Assembly: GCF_001010805.1 (NCBI RefSeq)
Contig: NZ_CP011477.1
Coordinates: 868,001-932,000, forward strand
Source of the DNA: Spongiibacter sp. IMCC21906
GTDB lineage: Bacteria > Pseudomonadota > Gammaproteobacteria > Pseudomonadales > Spongiibacteraceae
Reading direction: 5' to 3'
Length of the DNA stretch: 64,000 nt
The notes under the pieces are model-generated. The model had not been told where the DNA came from, did no database searches, and saw only the letters and a program-made list of their open reading frames with translations. A program made the position numbers and the translations under genes. Numbering within the stretch: the stretch's first letter is position 1; each line of letters starts with the position of its first letter. Positions 1 through 10,437 of the stretch are shown here, one piece after another.

Positions 1-275
1 AGCGCTTTGAGCAAGACGGCGTTAGCTCTATTGTTTACACCGATATCAGTCGCGACGGCATGATGCAGGGCGTCAATATCGATGCCACTGTTGCTATGGC
101 TCAAGCCAGTAGCTTGAAGGTGATTGCCTCGGGTGGCGTGACCAATATGGACGATATTCGCGGCCTTAAAAAGGTCGCTGATGCGGGTATTCTTGGTGCG
201 ATAACTGGTAGAGCTATTTACGAAGGCGAGTTGGACCTGAAAGAAGCGCAGACGTATTGCGACGGGTCGGCATAG
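1..275 (+). CDS. hisA: Phosphoribosylformimino-5-aminoimidazole carboxamide ribotide isomerase HisA, C-terminal part
   Basis: The reading frame is open from the left edge (codons from base 3) to TAG at 273-275. It carries the second half of a (beta/alpha)8 barrel, with motifs [12 protein letters not shown] and VIASGGVTN, the phosphate-binding signatures of HisA. HisA isomerises ProFAR to PRFAR in histidine biosynthesis. The N-terminus lies outside the window. hisF follows 32 bp downstream, the usual hisA-hisF order. Identification is firm; only the C-terminal ~90 residues are visible. Confidence 0.93.
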   Translation, partial: RFEQDGVSSIVYTDISRDGMMQGVNIDATVAMAQASSLKVIASGGVTNMDDIRGLKKVADAGILGAITGRAIYEGELDLKEAQTYCDGSA

Positions 276-307
276 CTTTAGCGTTATTTATTGTAAAAGG
301 TGCAGAT

Positions 308-1084
308 ATGGCATTGGCTAAGCGAATTATTCCCTGTCTTGATGTTGATAAGGGCCGGGTCGTAAAGGGCGTTAACTTTGTAGGCATTCGCGATGCTGGC
401 GACCCAGTAGAAGTGGCCAAGCGCTATAACGAGCAAGGCGCGGATGAAATCACTTTTTTGGATATCACCGCTACTCACGAAGGCCGCGAAACCACGGTGC
501 ATACGGTTGAACAGATCGCGGCGGAGGTGTTTATTCCTCTCACCGTGGGCGGCGGTATTCGTGAGATCAAGGATATTCGCGCGATGCTTAATGCCGGCGC
601 TGATAAAGTCGCCATCAATTCTGCGGCCATCACTAACCCCGATTTTGTGCGCGAAGCAGCGGAGCGGTTTGGCTCCCAGTGCATCGTGATTGCCATCGAT
701 GCCAAGCAGGTCGATAACGAGGCTGACGGCAGCCCCCGTTGGGAGATTTTTACCCACGGCGGCCGCAAGCCTACCGGAATTAATGCGGTGGCGTGGGCCG
801 TGCAAATGGTTGAAAACGGCGCTGGAGAAGTGTTGCTAACCAGTATGGATGGCGACGGTACCAAGAAGGGTTACGATCTTGCATTGACTCGCGCCATTGC
901 CGAAGCCGTGTCGGTGCCAGTTATTGCGTCGGGTGGCGTCGGTAATTTAGATCATTTGGTCGACGGTATTATTGAAGGTAAAGCGGATGCGGTATTGGCG
1001 GCCAGTATCTTCCACTTTGCGGAATACAGCGTGCCAGAGGCCAAGGCCTATATGGCCGAGAAAGGTATCGAAGTGCGTTTATAA
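308..1084 (+). CDS. hisF: Imidazole glycerol phosphate synthase cyclase subunit HisF
   Basis: 258 residues, the normal HisF length. It starts [13 protein letters not shown]; the catalytic Asp in CLDVD and the second barrel Asp in AIDAKQV are present, with C-terminal phosphate-binding VIASGGVGN. HisF uses ammonia from HisH to turn PRFAR into imidazole glycerol phosphate and AICAR. ATG 308 is preferred over an upstream in-frame start at 257, because family members begin at MALAKRII and AAAAGG lies 7 bp upstream. It lies directly after hisA and is probably the last gene of the his operon here. Confidence 0.97.
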   Translation: MALAKRIIPCLDVDKGRVVKGVNFVGIRDAGDPVEVAKRYNEQGADEITFLDITATHEGRETTVHTVEQIAAEVFIPLTVGGGIREIKDIRAMLNAGADKVAINSAAITNPDFVREAAERFGSQCIVIAIDAKQVDNEADGSPRWEIFTHGGRKPTGINAVAWAVQMVENGAGEVLLTSMDGDGTKKGYDLALTRAIAEAVSVPVIASGGVGNLDHLVDGIIEGKADAVLAASIFHFAEYSVPEAKAYMAEKGIEVRL

Positions 1085-1100
1085 TCTAAATCAAGGAATT

Positions 1101-1130
1101 CCCGCGCCGCTACAATAGCCGCGCGGGTCG
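1101..1130. terminator. Short GC hairpin between convergent hisF and ctpA
   Basis: CCCGCGC (1101-1107) pairs with GCGCGGG (1121-1127) around a 13-nt loop, placed between the stops of convergent hisF and ctpA. No clear T-tract follows on either strand, so it is at best a weak or factor-assisted terminator. Confidence 0.35.
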
Positions 1131-1135
1131 TTGGT

Positions 1136-2485
1136 TCAGCCTTCTTTATCCGTAAACATATTGGGCACTGCTTTTTTAGCTTTGCTCATAAAGTGCAGGC
1201 CCTTTAGCAGGTTTAAGGCTTCATACAGTTGGTTGTCGTCTTCGGCGAGCTTGTTGTTACGCTCCCCGTTAACGCGGCTGGCCCCGGTACTTTCTTCTCC
1301 TTTATCTGCGCCCAAATGCCCGGCTAAATCAGCCTCGGTCACTTGCTTGTTAGCCCGCAAGGTTTCGACTTTGGCGCGCTCTACAAAGATGTCGGGAATA
1401 ATGCCCTGGGCCTGAATAGAGCGACCACCAGGGGTGTAGTAACGGGCCGTGGTGAGCTTAATCGCGCTTTTCTCAGACAGCGGCAATACCGTTTGTACCG
1501 AGCCTTTGCCAAAGCTTTGGGTGCCCATGATGACTGCCCGGCGATGGTCCTGAAGAGCCCCGGCGACAATCTCAGAGGCCGAGGCAGAGCCACCGTTGAT
1601 AAGCACCACCATGGGAGTCTCGTCGGCAGGTTGACGTTTGCCGGCCATAAACCGGCTGTAGGCGTTGGGCAATCGGCCTTCGGTGTAGACGATCAGGCCT
1701 TCGTTCAAAAACAAATCCACTAGCTGCACCGAGGCTTGCAGTAAGCCACCGGGATTGTTGCGCAGGTCTAGTACCAGGCCCTGAAGCTCTTCTTTGTGGG
1801 CATGGAGTTTTGCCAGCTCTTTGCGGGCATCTGCGCCGGTGCGATTTTGAAATTGAGAGATGCGAATATAGCCGTAACCGGGTTCCAGCATTTCACTGCG
1901 GACACTGGCAACGGTGATGATGTCCCGTTTCAGCTCGACATCAAAGGGCGTGTTTTTACCATTGCGAAGAATGGTCAAAATGATTTTGCTGCCCTTGGGG
2001 CCGCGCATCATGGTGACGGCTTCTTGCAAGTTGAGGCCTTTAATGGGTTTGTTGTCAATTTGAATAATGAGGTCGCCGGGCTGAATACCGGCTTTTTCCG
2101 CGGGAGTGTCGTCAATGGGGGCGATGACTTTTACAAAGCCATTTTCCATGCCGACTTCAATGCCCAGGCCGCCAAACTCACCCGTGGTATGGCTTTGCAG
2201 GTCTTCAAATGATTCTTCGTCAAGATAGTCTGAATGGGGGTCGAGTCCACTGAGCATGCCGCGAATGGCGTTTTCCAATAAGGTTTCGTCGTCGACTTCT
2301 TCAACATAGCTTTGACGAATCTGATTAAAAACATCGGCGAAGTTTCGCAGCGATTGTAGTGGCAGCTGACCCTGTTCTTCGGGGTTTTGCTGCGCACTGC
2401 TCTGGTCCTGAGCCCAGGTGGCTAAGGGGGCCAGCAAGCTCAGGGTAAGGAGGGTGATAGCACTGAATCGACGAGATTCCCGCAT
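1136..2485 (-). CDS. ctpA: S41-family carboxy-terminal processing peptidase
   Basis: 449 residues. An N-terminal signal peptide (about 1-26, ending ATWAQ) is followed by a PDZ domain (about 100-180, GLGIEV...GIQPGDLI) and the S41 protease core. The Ser/Lys dyad is visible as the serines in NGGSASASEI (about 300-304) and Lys327 in SFGKGSVQ. It is a periplasmic tail-specific protease, in pseudomonads linked to turnover of cell-wall hydrolases. It lies downstream of envC and gpmI on the same strand, the usual gpmI-envC-ctpA cluster. Physiological substrates cannot be read from sequence. Confidence 0.93.
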   Translation of the reverse strand: MRESRRFSAITLLTLSLLAPLATWAQDQSSAQQNPEEQGQLPLQSLRNFADVFNQIRQSYVEEVDDETLLENAIRGMLSGLDPHSDYLDEESFEDLQSHTTGEFGGLGIEVGMENGFVKVIAPIDDTPAEKAGIQPGDLIIQIDNKPIKGLNLQEAVTMMRGPKGSKIILTILRNGKNTPFDVELKRDIITVASVRSEMLEPGYGYIRISQFQNRTGADARKELAKLHAHKEELQGLVLDLRNNPGGLLQASVQLVDLFLNEGLIVYTEGRLPNAYSRFMAGKRQPADETPMVVLINGGSASASEIVAGALQDHRRAVIMGTQSFGKGSVQTVLPLSEKSAIKLTTARYYTPGGRSIQAQGIIPDIFVERAKVETLRANKQVTEADLAGHLGADKGEESTGASRVNGERNNKLAEDDNQLYEALNLLKGLHFMSKAKKAVPNMFTDKEG

Positions 2486-2573
2486 GGACTAAATCCTGAT
2501 TAATAACAAAAACAGCGGCCATTGTAGCCCGCTTTACTGGTGGATGACGATGCTGCGCCGCCAATACGCGTGC

Positions 2574-3713
2574 TTAGCGGCACCATTGGGAGGGATTTAC
2601 GGGGCGGCCTTTGTAGCGGATTTCAAAATACAGCCCCGCTTGGCGTTTGCCGCCGCTATTACCCAGGGTGGCGATGGATTCTCCCCCTTTAACCCAGTCG
2701 CCTTCTTGGCGGAGCAGGCTCTGATTGTGGCCATATAAACTGAGGTAGCCGCCGCCGTGATCAAGAATAATCAGCAGCCCTGTGCCCCGTAACCAGTCGG
2801 CAAACACTACCCGGCCATTGTGTATTGCGCGAATGGTATTGCCTTGATTGCCGCTTATTTGCACTCCTTGCCAAGTTACTGCGCTGCCTTGGCGAGGGCT
2901 GCCGTAGCGATTGAGGTGCTTGCCGGAGGAGGGCCAGCGGAGTTTGCCTCGCATTTTTGCAAAGGGCTCGTTGTTGGTGGGGATGGCAATATTGGCAATG
3001 TCGTCGTCGATGCGGCGTAGTACATCTTCCAGGGCTTGGCGCTCTTCCCCTAAGTTCTTTAACGAGCCCTTTTGGCTCCCCAGTTCTTTGTCCAATTTGG
3101 CAATCTGCTGACGGCGGTCGCTCTGCTGTTCTTTTAATTCTTCTTGCTGATCCTTGAGGTCTTTGCGGGTGTCTTCAAGCGCTTCTTGTTCGGCAATGAT
3201 CGCGGGCAGGAGACGCTCTAACTCCTGCAAGGTGCTTTTATACTCGGCGACTTTTTTGCTGCGGGCCTTATTAAAATATTCGTAATAAGTGAGATTGCGG
3301 GTGAGGGCGTCGGGGTTCTCTTGATTCAGCAGCATTTTGAGCGGCGTTTCTTGATTCAAGGTATAAGCTTTGCGAAGTTGTTCGGCGATTTTCTCTTTTT
3401 GTTGCGCTTGTTGAGCTTGCAGCGTGCGTTGGCGCTGGTGCAGCGTATTCAGCTTTTGGCTTTGCTGTTGGTATTTGGTTTCGGTGCGGTGCAGTTTTGC
3501 GGCCAGCGCGCCAATTTCTGTTTCTATACGCTGCAGTTTTTTGGCGGCCCTGCTGCGATTGCCCTGGGTGCTGTTAATGTCATTTTTCAAACGCTCAATT
3601 TGTTTGTTGAGGGCCTCCAGCTGTTGCTGGGTAGAGGGCCCTTCTGCTTTTGCAGGGACGCAAAAAAATATTAGCGCAAAAACGTAAACAACTAACCGCA
3701 GGCAAGGTTGCAA
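2574..3713 (-). CDS. envC: EnvC-like murein hydrolase activator (degenerate LytM/M23)
   Basis: 379 residues: signal peptide (about 1-23), long coiled coil rich in Q/E/K/L (about 25-245), and a C-terminal LytM domain. Zinc ligands are degenerate: the first motif reads NRYGSPRQG without HxxxD, and the final HxH is YFEIRY. This is the EnvC pattern, an activator of septal N-acetylmuramoyl-L-alanine amidases rather than a peptidase. The start appears to be TTG at 3713, with a GGGAAG-like SD upstream. It begins 15 bp after gpmI and is probably co-transcribed with gpmI and ctpA. Confidence 0.88.
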   Translation of the reverse strand: MQPCLRLVVYVFALIFFCVPAKAEGPSTQQQLEALNKQIERLKNDINSTQGNRSRAAKKLQRIETEIGALAAKLHRTETKYQQQSQKLNTLHQRQRTLQAQQAQQKEKIAEQLRKAYTLNQETPLKMLLNQENPDALTRNLTYYEYFNKARSKKVAEYKSTLQELERLLPAIIAEQEALEDTRKDLKDQQEELKEQQSDRRQQIAKLDKELGSQKGSLKNLGEERQALEDVLRRIDDDIANIAIPTNNEPFAKMRGKLRWPSSGKHLNRYGSPRQGSAVTWQGVQISGNQGNTIRAIHNGRVVFADWLRGTGLLIILDHGGGYLSLYGHNQSLLRQEGDWVKGGESIATLGNSGGKRQAGLYFEIRYKGRPVNPSQWCR

Positions 3714-3728
3714 GATGCCGCTTCCCTG

Positions 3729-5306
<1,578 letters not shown>

Positions 5307-5379
5307 GGGTCTCGGGTCTTGAAATTTTTAGAGCGGGCCCCATTGTAACTTTTCGAGTGCGGCGAGGCTATGTGAGCGG

Positions 5380-5408
5380 GTGAGAAAAGCGAGGCGCACG
5401 TGTATACT
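5380..5408 (+). promoter_or_regulatory. Predicted sigma-70 promoter of the rhodanese-grxC-secB-trmL run
   Basis: GTGAGA (5380-5385, 4/6 to TTGACA), a 17-bp spacer and TATACT (5403-5408, 5/6). The start codon at 5458 would follow a leader of about 43 nt with AGAGAG as ribosome site. It sits in the 151-bp divergent gap with gpmI. Confidence 0.5.
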
Positions 5409-5457
5409 CGCGCTTTTGCCTGCTGCGTCTGTTGGCTGGCGTTAACAGAGAGTTTTC

Positions 5458-5871
5458 ATGGAAAAGTTGATTCTATTTATCGGTGAGCAGTGGATTTTGG
5501 TCGGCGGCTTGGTGAGTTGCGTTATGCTGCTGAGTTTTCACGAGTCTCGTCGTGCCGGTAAAGCTTTGTCGCCCCAGCAGGTGGTAAACCTTGTAAACCA
5601 GCAGCAAGCGGTGGTGATTGATCTGCGAGATAAGGCGGAATACAGCAAAGGACATATTATGGACTCTGTGAATGTGCCCTTTAATAAGTTGGATGCCGAC
5701 ATTGATCGTCATGCTGGCGATAAAGACAAGCCAGTTGTGTTGGTTTGCAAGTTGGGGCAGCATTCCAGTGCAGCTGGGAAAAAGCTGGCTGCAAAAGGCT
5801 ATTCTCAAGTACATCGCCTTAAAGGTGGTGTTGGTGAGTGGCAGCAAATGCAAATGCCTTTGGTAAAGTAA
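5458..5871 (+). CDS. Membrane-anchored rhodanese-like sulfurtransferase (YibN type)
   Basis: 137 residues. One N-terminal membrane segment (about 8-27, WILVGGLVSCVMLLSF) is followed by a single rhodanese domain. The active-loop cysteine is in VCKLGQHSS and the CH2A-like DLRDKAEYSKGHI is present. The domain probably faces the cytoplasm, but topology is inferred. It is followed by grxC (12 bp) and secB, the common yibN-grxC-secB order in gammaproteobacteria. It could handle sulfane sulfur; the acceptor is unknown. Confidence 0.88.
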   Translation: MEKLILFIGEQWILVGGLVSCVMLLSFHESRRAGKALSPQQVVNLVNQQQAVVIDLRDKAEYSKGHIMDSVNVPFNKLDADIDRHAGDKDKPVVLVCKLGQHSSAAGKKLAAKGYSQVHRLKGGVGEWQQMQMPLVK

Positions 5872-5883
5872 GAGGGCGAGCAA

Positions 5884-6138
5884 ATGACAGACGTAACAAT
5901 TTATACCACTCGGTTTTGCCCTTTCTGCGTTCGCGCCAAACACGTGCTTACGAATAAAGGCGTCGCGTTTAAAGAAATTCCGGTAGATGGTGACAATGCC
6001 ATGCGTCGCGAATTGCAAGAGCGCAGTGGTCAGCGCACCGTGCCGCAAATTTGGATAGGTGAGCAGCACATTGGTGGCTGTGATGAATTAATGGCCCTTG
6101 ATCGTCAGGGGCAGTTAGATGTGATGCTCGCAGAATAA
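5884..6138 (+). CDS. grxC: Glutaredoxin 3 (class I, CPFC)
   Basis: 84 residues, the standard GrxC size. The dithiol active site is CPFC (the E. coli form is CPYC), with the cis-Pro loop TVPQIWIG and glutathione-binding GGCDEL. It is a cytosolic glutathione-dependent disulfide reductase and donor for ribonucleotide reductase. AGAGGG lies just upstream of ATG 5884. It sits between the rhodanese and secB, probably in one transcript. Confidence 0.95.
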   Translation: MTDVTIYTTRFCPFCVRAKHVLTNKGVAFKEIPVDGDNAMRRELQERSGQRTVPQIWIGEQHIGGCDELMALDRQGQLDVMLAE

Positions 6139-6180
6139 ATCGAGCGTTATTAATTATGAAAAATCGAAACAGGAACCCCC

Positions 6181-6648
6181 ATGGCTGATCAAGATCCGGC
6201 TCAAGCAAAATTTGCTCTGAAGCGTATTTACATCAAAGACTTATCTTTTGAGTCTCCCGCTGCTCCGTTGGTGTTTACCAAGCCTTGGCAGCCCAAAATG
6301 CATGTGGACTTAAATACCCGCAGCGAAAAAATCGGCGATAGCGATTATGAAGTGGTGCTTAGCGTCACCGTGACCGCCAAGCTAGAAGAAGAAACGGCAT
6401 TTTTGATTGAAGTCCATCAGGGCGGTTTGTTTCTGGCTGAGGGTGTAGAGGGTGAGCAGCTGCGCCAAATTTTAGGTATTGCCTGCCCAAATATGTTGTT
6501 CCCCTATGTACGTGAAGCTGTTGATTCAGCTGTTGTTAAAGGCGGTTTTCCAGCATTGGCATTGCAGCCAGTGAATTTTGAAGCGCTGTATCGCCAAGCC
6601 CAGCAAGATGCTGCCAAACAGCAATCTGCTGAAAGTACTACTCATTAA
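6181..6648 (+). CDS. secB: Protein-export chaperone SecB
   Basis: 155 residues. It matches SecB throughout: [16 protein letters not shown] near the N-terminus, then [21 protein letters not shown] and the SecA-contact region [14 protein letters not shown]. It forms a homotetramer that holds pre-secretory proteins unfolded and hands them to SecA. AGGA lies before ATG 6181. It follows grxC and precedes trmL. Confidence 0.97.
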   Translation: MADQDPAQAKFALKRIYIKDLSFESPAAPLVFTKPWQPKMHVDLNTRSEKIGDSDYEVVLSVTVTAKLEEETAFLIEVHQGGLFLAEGVEGEQLRQILGIACPNMLFPYVREAVDSAVVKGGFPALALQPVNFEALYRQAQQDAAKQQSAESTTH

Positions 6649-6662
6649 GTAGAGGCGCGGTC

Positions 6663-7124
6663 GTGTTTCATATTGCTTTGCACGAACCGCGTATTGCCCC
6701 GAATACCGGTAACATCATTCGGCTGGTTGCCAATAATGGCTGCCAGCTGCATTTGATTGAGCCGCTCGGTTTTGATCTTGAAGAAAAAAAGCTGCGCCGG
6801 GCCGGTCTGGATTATCGAGACATGGCTCGGGTGCATCGCTACCCCGATTACCCTTCTTTTTTGGCTGCCATGGCGGGCCGCCGTATTTTTGCCCTGACCA
6901 CTAAGGGTTCTCGCAATTATGCCGATGCCGCCTTTCAGGCTGATGATGTGCTGTTATTTGGTTCTGAAACAGCGGGGCTGCCGCAAGATATTCGCGATGC
7001 ACTTGGCGTCGAGCACTGCTTGCGGGTGCCGATGATGGCGGGGGCGCGGAGTTTGAACCTGTCTAACACGGTTGCATTGGTGAGTTATGAAGCCTGGCGG
7101 CAGCTGGGGTTTTTAGGCAGCTAA
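6663..7124 (+). CDS. trmL: tRNA (cytidine/uridine-2'-O-)-methyltransferase TrmL
   Basis: 153 residues, a minimal SPOUT methyltransferase. Motif 1 NTGNIIRL, motif 2 [11 protein letters not shown] and motif 3 [22 protein letters not shown] form the trefoil knot. It 2'-O-methylates the wobble base 34 of tRNA-Leu isoacceptors. The start is GTG at 6663, with AGAGG 7 bp upstream. It closes the rhodanese-grxC-secB-trmL run. Confidence 0.93.
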   Translation: MFHIALHEPRIAPNTGNIIRLVANNGCQLHLIEPLGFDLEEKKLRRAGLDYRDMARVHRYPDYPSFLAAMAGRRIFALTTKGSRNYADAAFQADDVLLFGSETAGLPQDIRDALGVEHCLRVPMMAGARSLNLSNTVALVSYEAWRQLGFLGS

Positions 7125-7724
7125 TTTGCTGTGTTGTTGCTGTTGGCAGCAGGGTGGATGACTCCCAGTTGTGAATGAGCTTGGCCCTACTAGACCTTTG
7201 CCCTATGTGGGCATCCCATCACTCGCCCTTCGGATGCGTTGCGGTTGATTCGGGGCTGTGCCCCTCACTCTTCGGGCGCCTATCGGCGTCCAAAACGATA
7301 AAGCCGTTTTGTCTCAAAATTCAAAGGGAAAACGCTGCGGAACTCGCCTGCGGCTTCAACAGTCCTCGCTAAAAGTTTTCCCCTTGAATTTCTGCAACGC
7401 TTGGTGAGTTCAAAGGGGGGGAAACCAAAAACCAAAGCCGCGAAGCGCGCAGGGCACCGATGGCAGTTTTTCGCCATCGGCAGCGGAATTGGGGTGTGCT
7501 TTTCTTGCTTACTTCTTTTTCACACAAAAAGAAGTAAGTCGCCCAGCGGGGCGAAACAATAAAGACTCGAAAAAGAAATTCGATGGGCTGGTTCAGGTGC
7601 GAAGAAAAACCACGCTAGTGATGAGTCTCAAGTGGGGCAAAGTCGCGGTCGGCGCCCGCTCCTACTGGGCCGTATTCGGTGTGGAAGAAGGCGGCTGCTG
7701 CGACAAAAAAGATGTGACGAGGAC
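7125..7724. repeat. Gene-free block of nested inverted repeats, probable dispersed repeat element
   Basis: About 600 bp with no credible gene between trmL and ntrC. It contains successive hairpins: CAAAACG 7291-7297 with 7305-7311; a 17-bp arm 7317-7333 with 7375-7391 (one mismatch); CCGATGGC 7457-7464 with GCCATCGG 7473-7480; a perfect 13-bp stem 7508-7520 with 7526-7538 (loop CACAC); and CGCCC 7540-7544 with GGGCG 7549-7553. Open frames inside have no domain or SD. The CTTACTTCTTTTT...AAAAAGAAGTAAG plus CGCCCAGCGGGGCG module resembles multi-copy intergenic repeats I recall from other gammaproteobacteria. No second copy is visible in this window. Confidence 0.6.
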
Positions 7725-9143
7725 TTAATCCTCGTCATCGCCTCCCATGCCGAGTTCTTTGATCTTGCGAGTCAGGGTATTGCGCCCCCAGCCCAGTAAG
7801 TTGGCGGCATCCCGCCGACGGCCATGGGTATGACGCAGCGCGGCTTCTATCATAATGCGTTCAAATTGCGGTACTGCGCGATCGAGCAGTTTGTCGCGGC
7901 CTACCATGAGTTCTTGATCGGCCCAACGCCGCAAATTGTCCTGCCAGTTGGAAGCGGGAGCGGCTTCACCTTGAGGGCGTTCCAATAGTTCGGGTGGCAG
8001 GTCGTCAATATGGATTTCACGGCTGGAGGCCATCACGGTCAACCAGCGGCAGGTGTTTTCTAATTGCCGAACGTTGCCGGGCCATTCCAGTTGGCTTAGG
8101 TATTCTTCAGTTTCGGGGCGTAGCCGCTTGGGTTCAACGTTCAGTTCTTCGCCGGCACTGATAAAGAAGTGCTGCATAAGTTTGGGGATGTCTTCCCGGC
8201 GCTCGGCGAGTCGTGGTAAGTGAATGCGAATGACGTTGATGCGGTGAAATAAGTCTTCCCGAAAGGTGTTGTTTTGCACCAGTTTTTCTAAGTTTTGGTG
8301 GGTGGCGGCAATGATGCGCACATCCACTTTTACCGGAGTGTGGCCGCCGACACGATAGAATTCACCGTCGGCTAATACGCGTAGCAAACGAGTTTGGGTG
8401 TCGGCAGGCATATCGCCGATTTCATCTAGGAATAATGTGCCGCCATTGGCTTGCTCAAAGCGGCCTCGGCGCTGGGCGCTGGCACCGGTAAATGCTCCTT
8501 TTTCATGGCCAAATAATTCAGATTCCATCAAATCTTTGGGGATGGCGGCCATGTTTAGTGCAATAAAGGGTTTGCTGGCGCGGGGGCTGTGGCGATGCAG
8601 TGCTTGGGCGACCAGCTCTTTACCCGTGCCGGATTCGCCGTTGATCAGCACGGTGATGTTGGATTGTGACAGTCTACCTATGGCCCGAAAAACTTCTTGC
8701 ATGGCTGGGGCTTCACCGATGATTTCAGTGCTTTCCAGTGGCGGTTCTTCTGGCAGGAGATTTTTGTTTTTGTTGGCGTGTTGCAATGCCCGCTGGGTGG
8801 TGGCCACCGCGTCATCTACATCAAAGGGTTTGGGCAGGTATTCAAAGGCGCCGCCTTGATAAGACGCTACGGCACTGTCCAGGTCGGAGTGGGCGGTAGT
8901 GATAATAACCGGTACATCGGGGTGGATTTCGTTGATCCGGGACAGCAACTGTAGTCCGTCTATGCCCGGCATGCGAATATCGCTAATGATGGCATCGGGC
9001 ACTTCGCCTTGCAGCTCGCTCAACAGGGCGTCGCCGTTTTCGAAGCTGCGGGTAACAATGCTTGCTTGGTTTAATGCTTTCTCTAGCACCCAGCGAATTG
9101 ATCGGTCATCGTCTGCAATCCAAACTACATGGGTTTCGCTCAT
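7725..9143 (-). CDS. ntrC: Nitrogen regulation response regulator NtrC (NR(I))
   Basis: 472 residues: receiver domain (1-120, phosphoacceptor Asp55 in SDIRMPG), AAA+ sigma-54 activator domain with Walker A GESGTGKE and sigma-54 contact loop GAFTGA, then a Fis-type HTH near the C-terminus (RRDAANLLGWGRNTLTRKIKEL). It activates sigma-54 promoters under nitrogen limitation. ATG 9143 overlaps the ntrB stop by 4 bases (ATGA), indicating translational coupling. The sigma-54 promoter of nearby glnA is a likely target. Confidence 0.96.
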   Translation of the reverse strand: MSETHVVWIADDDRSIRWVLEKALNQASIVTRSFENGDALLSELQGEVPDAIISDIRMPGIDGLQLLSRINEIHPDVPVIITTAHSDLDSAVASYQGGAFEYLPKPFDVDDAVATTQRALQHANKNKNLLPEEPPLESTEIIGEAPAMQEVFRAIGRLSQSNITVLINGESGTGKELVAQALHRHSPRASKPFIALNMAAIPKDLMESELFGHEKGAFTGASAQRRGRFEQANGGTLFLDEIGDMPADTQTRLLRVLADGEFYRVGGHTPVKVDVRIIAATHQNLEKLVQNNTFREDLFHRINVIRIHLPRLAERREDIPKLMQHFFISAGEELNVEPKRLRPETEEYLSQLEWPGNVRQLENTCRWLTVMASSREIHIDDLPPELLERPQGEAAPASNWQDNLRRWADQELMVGRDKLLDRAVPQFERIMIEAALRHTHGRRRDAANLLGWGRNTLTRKIKELGMGGDDED

Positions 9144-10216
9144 GATGCTTGCTCCAAAGGTATAAACAACGAGAACTCCGTGCGCCCGGGTTCGCTATTA
9201 CACTCTATTAATCCGTTGTGATGATTCAAAATTGATTGGGCGATGGATAAGCCTAACCCCGAGCCTTGAGCTCGGCCGCTGACCATAGGCAGGAAGATCG
9301 AGGCGCGTAGGTCTTCAGGAATGCCTGGGCCGTTGTCGATAATGTCTACTCTGGAGACGAGTCGGTAGCGATGTGAGCCAATGGTGAACTGGCGCATGCT
9401 GCGACTGCGAATCACAATAGTGGGTTCATCGTCTTCGGGGGGATCTTGTCCCAGCGCTTGCTGGGCATTGCGCATAACGTTGAGAAAAGCCTGAATAAGT
9501 TGTTCTCGGTCGCCCAATACATCGGGAATGCTGGGATCGTAGTCGCGTATGACCCGAATACCCCCATCGCTTTCGGCTTCTACCAGTTGACGCACGCGTT
9601 CTATTACTTCGTGAATATTCGTGTCTTGTTTCTCTGGCGCTTTGTGGGGGCCAAGCATGGTATCGACTAAGTTGCGTAACCGGTCAGCTTCTTCAATGAT
9701 GATGTTGGTGTAGTCGTGGAGCTTGGGTTCGCTGAGTTCTCGGGCCAGCAATTGAGCTGCGCCCCGCAGGCCCCCCAGGGGATTTTTGACTTCGTGGGCG
9801 ATGCCGCGAATCAAAGCTTGGCTGTTTTGCTGAGAAGAGAGCAGGCCTTCTTCGCGGCTAATACGCAGCAGTCTGTCTAGGGGTTGTAGCTCAATAATCA
9901 AGGAGGTGCGCTGGCCTTCTAATACAGGGGTTACGGCATAGTCGACGGTAATTTCTGCGCCAGAGCGAAGTGTCAGCACGGTTTCGCGCTTGGTATAAGC
10001 TTCGCAGTTGTTGATGGCATCCAGGAGTTTGACTAGCGTGTCTTCTTGTTCGTGAAATAAGCGCGTAATAGCTTCGCCGTGTATGCGTTGATCCGATACG
10101 GCTAGCAATGATTCTGCCGCCGGATTGATATAGCTCACCGTCAGATTAGGCTCAACCAGCAGAATTGCTGTTTTGAGGTTGTCCAGAATGTGGTGGTGAA
10201 TGTTATTCGGGGGCAT
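9140..10216 (-). CDS. ntrB: Nitrogen regulation sensor histidine kinase NtrB (NR(II))
   Basis: 358 residues from ATG 10216. PAS domain (about 5-115), HisKA with phospho-His in GIAHEVKNPLGG, then HATPase N box NVMRNAQQAL, G1 DNGPGIP and G2 GSGLGLSIA. It phosphorylates or dephosphorylates NtrC according to PII and glutamine status. The frame is open 35 codons further upstream, but NtrB proteins begin near this Met, so the shorter form is chosen. No strong SD is seen. It is coupled to ntrC by ATGA. Confidence 0.94.
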   Translation of the reverse strand: MPPNNIHHHILDNLKTAILLVEPNLTVSYINPAAESLLAVSDQRIHGEAITRLFHEQEDTLVKLLDAINNCEAYTKRETVLTLRSGAEITVDYAVTPVLEGQRTSLIIELQPLDRLLRISREEGLLSSQQNSQALIRGIAHEVKNPLGGLRGAAQLLARELSEPKLHDYTNIIIEEADRLRNLVDTMLGPHKAPEKQDTNIHEVIERVRQLVEAESDGGIRVIRDYDPSIPDVLGDREQLIQAFLNVMRNAQQALGQDPPEDDEPTIVIRSRSMRQFTIGSHRYRLVSRVDIIDNGPGIPEDLRASIFLPMVSGRAQGSGLGLSIAQSILNHHNGLIECNSEPGRTEFSLFIPLEQAS

Positions 10217-10437
10217 AGGGTCGCCAGTGCTTTCATTATGTTCAGGTTTAGCAATTTCCAGGCCAAGCCGGGGGCATTTGTTGGTGTTGAGATAAAGTCT
10301 GCAAATGCGCTGAAGTCCCATAATGGTGCGGCCTGGTGCGATGTGCTTGGTCGGCTTTTTATCAGCCTTGGCAAGGCAGTATACGCGAGAGTGCGCAAGT
10401 TTGGTGCACGAAGAAGAAGGGTGGTGCGCGCCTATGC

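Noticed and set aside
284-805. 173-codon minus-strand frame opposite hisF
   Set aside because: Shadow of hisF with no recognisable protein features.
7175-7728. Open frames of 65-79 codons on both strands in the repeat block
   Set aside because: No ribosome site, no domain, composition of nested inverted repeats; treated as repeat-derived.
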